This document shows, one piece after another, positions 60,845-64,000 of a stretch of DNA of 64,000 bases. Source of the DNA: Stutzerimonas decontaminans (lineage in GTDB: Bacteria > Pseudomonadota > Gammaproteobacteria > Pseudomonadales > Pseudomonadaceae). The first letter of the stretch is position 1, and each line of letters opens with the position of its first letter. The stretch covers positions 4,539,501 to 4,603,500 of the forward strand of contig NZ_CP007509.1 in assembly GCF_000661915.1 (NCBI RefSeq), in the 5' to 3' direction. The notes below the pieces were generated by a model. It did no database searches and had not been told where the DNA came from. It was given only the letters and a program-made list of their open reading frames with translations. Both the position numbers and the translations under genes were made by a program.

Positions 60845-61777
60845 ATGGAGAGAATAGTCGTCGCAACTCTCGCGTTAGCTTATCTGCATATATGTCATGC
60901 TGAAAATGCATCTGTCACAGAGATCATTGCCTATAAAGGTAAGATTGCTGAAAGCGACATTTTTATGACTCTGCCCGAGATCAACGGCGGTATCGTGGGC
61001 AGTTACCACTATACAAGATATGGCACAACTATACCGCTGCGAGGCTCAATCGAAAAAAATCATATTACTCTGACGGAAAAGACAGCCTATAGCGAAGCAG
61101 AGATAACTGCCGAGTTTAATAGCCGATTGATACAAGGTATCTGGAAAAGTGACAAGGCTAGCCACAGCTTTCGTGCCAGCGCTCTAAGCAAAAGCTACAA
61201 AAATCTCATTGGCGGAATAGACGTTTTCAAGAACAACGAAAGCACTAAGATAGTCATTACTTTTATTGACGGCAGAAGCCAAGCTTTTGAAATAGATACT
61301 CTAACGGATACGATATCAATCTTTTTTGAGGACCATAACTTTGACGGCCTCCCTGACTTGAGAGTACTCGAGACCAGCAACGGATCCAATAGGACTTATA
61401 TTGTCTGGACTTACGATCCCAGCAAAAGAGCATTTGAACATTCCAAGGAAATTTCAATGCTGTCGAGCCCAAAGGTTCTGCATAGCGAAAAGGCCATACT
61501 ATCCTTATCTCGAGATGGCTGTTGCCGTTACATTGCCTCCAAGTCGGTGGGCAACGAAAAGCACTCTGCCGAGTATGAGTATGAGTATGAGTATGAGTAT
61601 GAGTATGAGTATGAGTATGAGTATGAGTATGAGTATGAGTATGAGTATGAGTATGAGAAGCCTAGGGGAGTTGAACGCGTAACCAATGTCAGAACAAATA
61701 CAACCATAACTAATTCAATAAGCCAGGAAGAGTTTGAGCAAAAGTATCTTACGCCGATGGGAGCTGATGGCTTATAG
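60845..61777 (+). CDS. XAC2610-related exported protein with (Glu-Tyr)14 repeat, possible orphan immunity protein
   Basis: A 310-residue exported protein with signal peptide MERIVVATLALAYLHICHA; ATG 60845 is chosen on that basis over an in-frame ATG at 60728. Residues about 160-235 (FFEDHNFDGLPDLRVLETSN, TYIVWTYDPSKRAFEHSKEI) match XAC2610-type proteins, whose founder is the periplasmic inhibitor of a Xanthomonas T4SS peptidoglycan-hydrolase effector. Residues about 243-270 are 14 Glu-Tyr dipeptides encoded by a perfect hexanucleotide array. The gene is clearly AT-richer than its surroundings and has no effector next to it. Confidence 0.7.
   Translation: MERIVVATLALAYLHICHAENASVTEIIAYKGKIAESDIFMTLPEINGGIVGSYHYTRYGTTIPLRGSIEKNHITLTEKTAYSEAEITAEFNSRLIQGIWKSDKASHSFRASALSKSYKNLIGGIDVFKNNESTKIVITFIDGRSQAFEIDTLTDTISIFFEDHNFDGLPDLRVLETSNGSNRTYIVWTYDPSKRAFEHSKEISMLSSPKVLHSEKAILSLSRDGCCRYIASKSVGNEKHSAEYEYEYEYEYEYEYEYEYEYEYEYEYEYEKPRGVERVTNVRTNTTITNSISQEEFEQKYLTPMGADGL
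61571..61654 (+). repeat. Hexanucleotide microsatellite (GAGTAT)14
   Basis: Fourteen perfect, uninterrupted copies of GAGTAT inside the XAC2610-related gene. The unit is two codons, so slippage changes protein length by Glu-Tyr pairs without shifting frame. No degeneracy is seen among copies, which implies recent expansion. Confidence 0.97.
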
Positions 61778-62315
61778 CGCTCAAGTTCAAACAAAACCTA
61801 GACAAGGAGTCGTCTGTAGCCAACTTACGCTAATTCGTGCCCGCAGCGCGCCAGGTAAGGACAGGGGGATCAAGATTAACCCGCCAATTCTGCTGAATCC
61901 CTGTTCTCCCGACGTTCAGGCGTCGCCCAGATGCTGCAACAGACGACTTTATCGAGCTCCGTATGGCATACACCGCTGGCGGCCTGAGTGTCACGCTCAC
62001 CAAGGTTAAGCAGTGCATCATTCAGATTACAACGAATCGGAGGACCGGCACGTTACCTTGTCTTTGAGTTCAACTGTTAAACAAAAACCTACCAGACCTT
62101 CGGAGCCGCTTTTAGCCTCTGACCGGTAAACACGAATACAGTCGTTGTACAAATCACGACAGCACATCGCTCAAGTTAAAAAAGGTGGAACCGAACGATG
62201 CCCTTACAGTTGAAATACCTCAGCAATGCAGACCCAATAATGCCCGCACATATTGCCATCACCCCTCAAGCCTGCCATAACCGCGCTTTCGCCATGACGC
62301 TACAAGGATGTACCG
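61778..62315. other. Degraded region between the XAC2610-like gene and the cytochrome gene
   Basis: 538 bp of AT-richer sequence without an intact gene. It contains a vgrG-tail remnant at about 61830-61897, and downstream of it a frame of about 50 residues (DDFIELRMAYTAGGLSVTLT) that I cannot identify. The last 100 bp should carry the promoter of the interrupted cytochrome gene. Confidence 0.55.
61830..61897 (+). pseudogene. Remnant of a vgrG C-terminal coding region
   Basis: One frame reads SAPGKDRGIKINPPILL, which lines up with GAPGKGSGIKIKPPVLP at the junction between core and extension of the intact VgrG (55330-55382). About two thirds of the aligned bases match by eye. It is in no intact gene. 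Confidence 0.65.
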
Positions 62316-62398
62316 ATGCGATTGCTGCGCCAAGCCCTGGGGGCTGTCTTGTTGTTGGCCGTGCTGGCCGTGGGGGTCGGGCTGGCGGCGGCAAAAAC
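62316..62398 (+). pseudogene. 5' fragment of di-heme cytochrome gene, interrupted by the IS30 element
   Basis: ATG 62316, eight bases after AAGGA (62304-62308), starts MRLLRQALGAVLLLAVLAVG, a membrane anchor or signal sequence, and runs into the IS left end, where it stops after a few foreign codons. Its continuation is at 63482. Confidence 0.75.
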
Positions 62399-63481
62399 TG
62401 AGTGCAACACCTGACCTTTCCGGTACGGTGCTGCCCCCATGTCTTATACCGAACTCAGCGTTGAAGAGCGCGCCACCATTCAAATCGGTCATGCCCAAGG
62501 TTTCAGCCTGCGTGGGATTGCCTGCTTGATCAACCGATCCCCTTCGACCATCAGCCGGGAGCTGCGCCGCAATCGAGATGCCTGTGGTGGCTACTCGGCC
62601 CGTGTAGCCCAACAGCAGATGCAAGCCCGCCGCCAGGTGTGTCGACCGATGCGAAAGCTGTTGCCGGGTAGCGAGCGCTTTGAGCTGGTGGTTCATATGC
62701 TGCGTGAGCGTTTGTCTCCCGAGCAGATTGCCGGCAAGCTGCGCAGCATGAACATTCCCAGCCTCAGAGAGGCCTACGTCTGTCGTGAGACGATCTATAA
62801 CGCGATCTATGCCCTGCCGGTCGGTGAACTGCGCAAGGAGCTGATCATCTGCCTGCGCCAAAGCAAGACGACGCGCAGGCCGCGCTCTGGCGGTGTGGAT
62901 CGGCGCGGTCAGATCCCTGAGATGGTCAGTATTCATGTACGTCCGCCGGAGATCGAAGACCGGCTGATGCCAGGGCATTGGGAAGGCGACCTGATCAAGG
63001 GCAAGGCCAACGCCTCGTCTGTAGGTACGCTGGTGGAGCGCACCAGTGGCTACCTGATGCTGGTGAAGATGAACGACGCGACGGCGACCTCGGCGATGGA
63101 AGGCTTCAGTGCAGCGCTCAATGGCATGCCGCTGGCGATGCGCAAGAGCATGACCTACGACCAGGGCCGAGAAATGGCGCGGCATGCTGAAATCACTCAG
63201 CAGACCGGGGTGGCCATTTACTTCTGCGACCCGCACAGCCCTTGGCAGCGCGGCAGCAACGAAAACATCAATGGCTTGATCCGCCAGTACCTGCCCAAAG
63301 GCACAGACCTGTCGGTACACAGCCAGGAAGAACTGGATGCCATCGCACTGCAACTGAACATGCGCCCACGTAAGCGCTTCGACTTCAAATGCCCAATTGA
63401 AGTTATGGGCAAAGTGATGCAGGAAGCCATGGCTATGCGGCATGATGCGCCTGCTTCAATTCAATAACCGTGTTGCACTCA
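62399..63481 (+). mobile_element. IS30-family insertion sequence
   Basis: About 1083 bp bounded by perfect 12-bp inverted repeats TGAGTGCAACAC (62399-62410) and GTGTTGCACTCA (63470-63481), with one transposase gene. The element splits a cytochrome gene. No clear target duplication is visible (AC at the left edge, GC at the right), but removing the element plus two bases restores the host frame. Confidence 0.88.
62439..63467 (+). CDS. IS30-family transposase
   Basis: A 342-residue transposase. N-terminal helix-turn-helix (SVEERATIQIGHAQGFSLRG, SPSTISRELRRN), then the DDE core: first Asp in MPGHWEGDLIKGKANAS near residue 185, second in MTYDQGREMARH near 240 and Glu in SPWQRGSNENINGLIRQYLP near 270. 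All three acidic residues are present and the frame is intact, so the element may be active. Confidence 0.95.
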   Translation: MSYTELSVEERATIQIGHAQGFSLRGIACLINRSPSTISRELRRNRDACGGYSARVAQQQMQARRQVCRPMRKLLPGSERFELVVHMLRERLSPEQIAGKLRSMNIPSLREAYVCRETIYNAIYALPVGELRKELIICLRQSKTTRRPRSGGVDRRGQIPEMVSIHVRPPEIEDRLMPGHWEGDLIKGKANASSVGTLVERTSGYLMLVKMNDATATSAMEGFSAALNGMPLAMRKSMTYDQGREMARHAEITQQTGVAIYFCDPHSPWQRGSNENINGLIRQYLPKGTDLSVHSQEELDAIALQLNMRPRKRFDFKCPIEVMGKVMQEAMAMRHDAPASIQ

Positions 63482-64000
63482 GCCCCTGCAACCGCCCTGT
63501 ATTTTGTGGCCTACCCGAACTTTCCAGAGTACGAAGCGCCCGAGGCGCTGCATTATCTGGAGCAGTGGGACGCCACGCAGCGGCAGACCTACTACTACAC
63601 GCCGCAGGGCACCCAGGTTAAGGGGCTGGAGTACGACTGGTTCCGTGCGCTGGAACTGCCCTTCAGCCGGGACAAGTTCGCCACGCCGGACTACCTCGCC
63701 CGCTTCGGCTTTCTGGTCGATCCCGCGCAACAAGCCACCGCGCTGAACCCCGGCGACCTGCCGGTCGGCTTTGCCCGCCACGAGGATGATGAGACCGGTC
63801 GCGCCTATCTGGATGTGACCTGCGCGGCCTGCCACACCGGCGAGTTGCGCTACGGGGGGCAGGCCATTCGTATCGACGGTGGCGCGGCGATGCATTCGCT
63901 GGCCTCCACCGTGCCGACCCTGCGCGGTGGCGCCTTTGGCCAGGCGCTGGGCATGAGCATGGCCTTCACCTATTACAACCCGCTCAAGTTCCGTCGCTTC
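63482..64000 (+). pseudogene. Di-heme cytochrome c (peroxidase-like), 3' part after the IS, cut by window end
   Basis: The frame continues from the IS edge as PATALYFVAYPNFPEYEAPE and shows one heme site, CAACHTGELRY, near 63827. GTQVKGLEYDWFRALELPF and GDLPVGFARHEDD resemble the large di-heme cytochromes related to MauG/CcpA-type peroxidases and RoxA. With the 62316 fragment it would be an exported protein; the IS removes its signal sequence from the rest, so it should be non-functional. The 3' end lies beyond the window. Confidence 0.8.

Noticed and set aside
61571..61654. CRISPR array
   Set aside because: Contiguous 6-bp units with no spacers and in frame inside a gene; no cas genes in the window.

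Overview
The window is GC-rich, densely packed gammaproteobacterial chromosome. The gene order polA - DUF2782 - thrB ... nrdJb - nrdJa, the split class II ribonucleotide reductase and the DUF2388/DUF4105 genes point to a Pseudomonas of the Stutzerimonas (P. stutzeri) group. This is inferred from protein families and synteny, not from a search.

Region 1 (1-6.1 kb) has housekeeping and accessory genes: mdaB (cut by the window edge), a BASS-type symporter with a divergent AraC regulator, a DUF1127 gene, and three tandem DUF2388 genes joined to a DUF4105 gene that carries an HEVAH motif. Region 2 (6.1-13.1 kb, minus strand) is a type VI secretion (T6SS) cargo island: hcp behind a sigma-54-like promoter, vgrG, a DUF4123 adaptor, a VasX-like effector and a DUF6708 membrane protein. 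Next to it is a well-supported ErsA-like small RNA gene downstream of polA, with its own AlgU-type promoter and terminator.

Region 3 (13.6-43.6 kb) is core genome: polA, thrB, ppnN, an EamA exporter, nrdJab, rpmB-rpmG, an acyl-CoA ligase with a divergent IclR regulator, a TetR/hydrolase pair with a palindromic operator, an MFS transporter, a three-gene envelope operon of unknown function, a beta-oxidation operon (two acyl-CoA dehydrogenases and a FadB-like protein), a REC-HDOD protein, gabD, cytochrome c' and a cytochrome b561-like protein.

Region 4 (43.7-60.3 kb) starts at tRNA-Arg(CCG) and holds the second half of an H2-type T6SS cluster: small lipoprotein, tagH, tssJ, tssK, tssL, tssM, PP2C phosphatase, Ser/Thr kinase, then a vgrG with a C-terminal adaptor extension, a phospholipase D effector (Tle5-like) and a Tli4-type immunity protein. 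The sheath, baseplate and ClpV genes (tssA-H) are not in the window.

Region 5 (60.3-64 kb) is the most unusual. Directly after the immunity gene lies a decayed second copy of the effector's 3' end plus the first codons of an immunity gene. Then come an IS3-family transposase fragment, an AT-rich gene related to XAC2610 (a family that includes a known antibacterial-effector inhibitor) with 14 perfect hexanucleotide repeats encoding (Glu-Tyr)14, a degraded vgrG tail, and an IS30-family element that splits a di-heme cytochrome gene. I read this as a recombination scar where effector/immunity cassettes have been exchanged behind vgrG.
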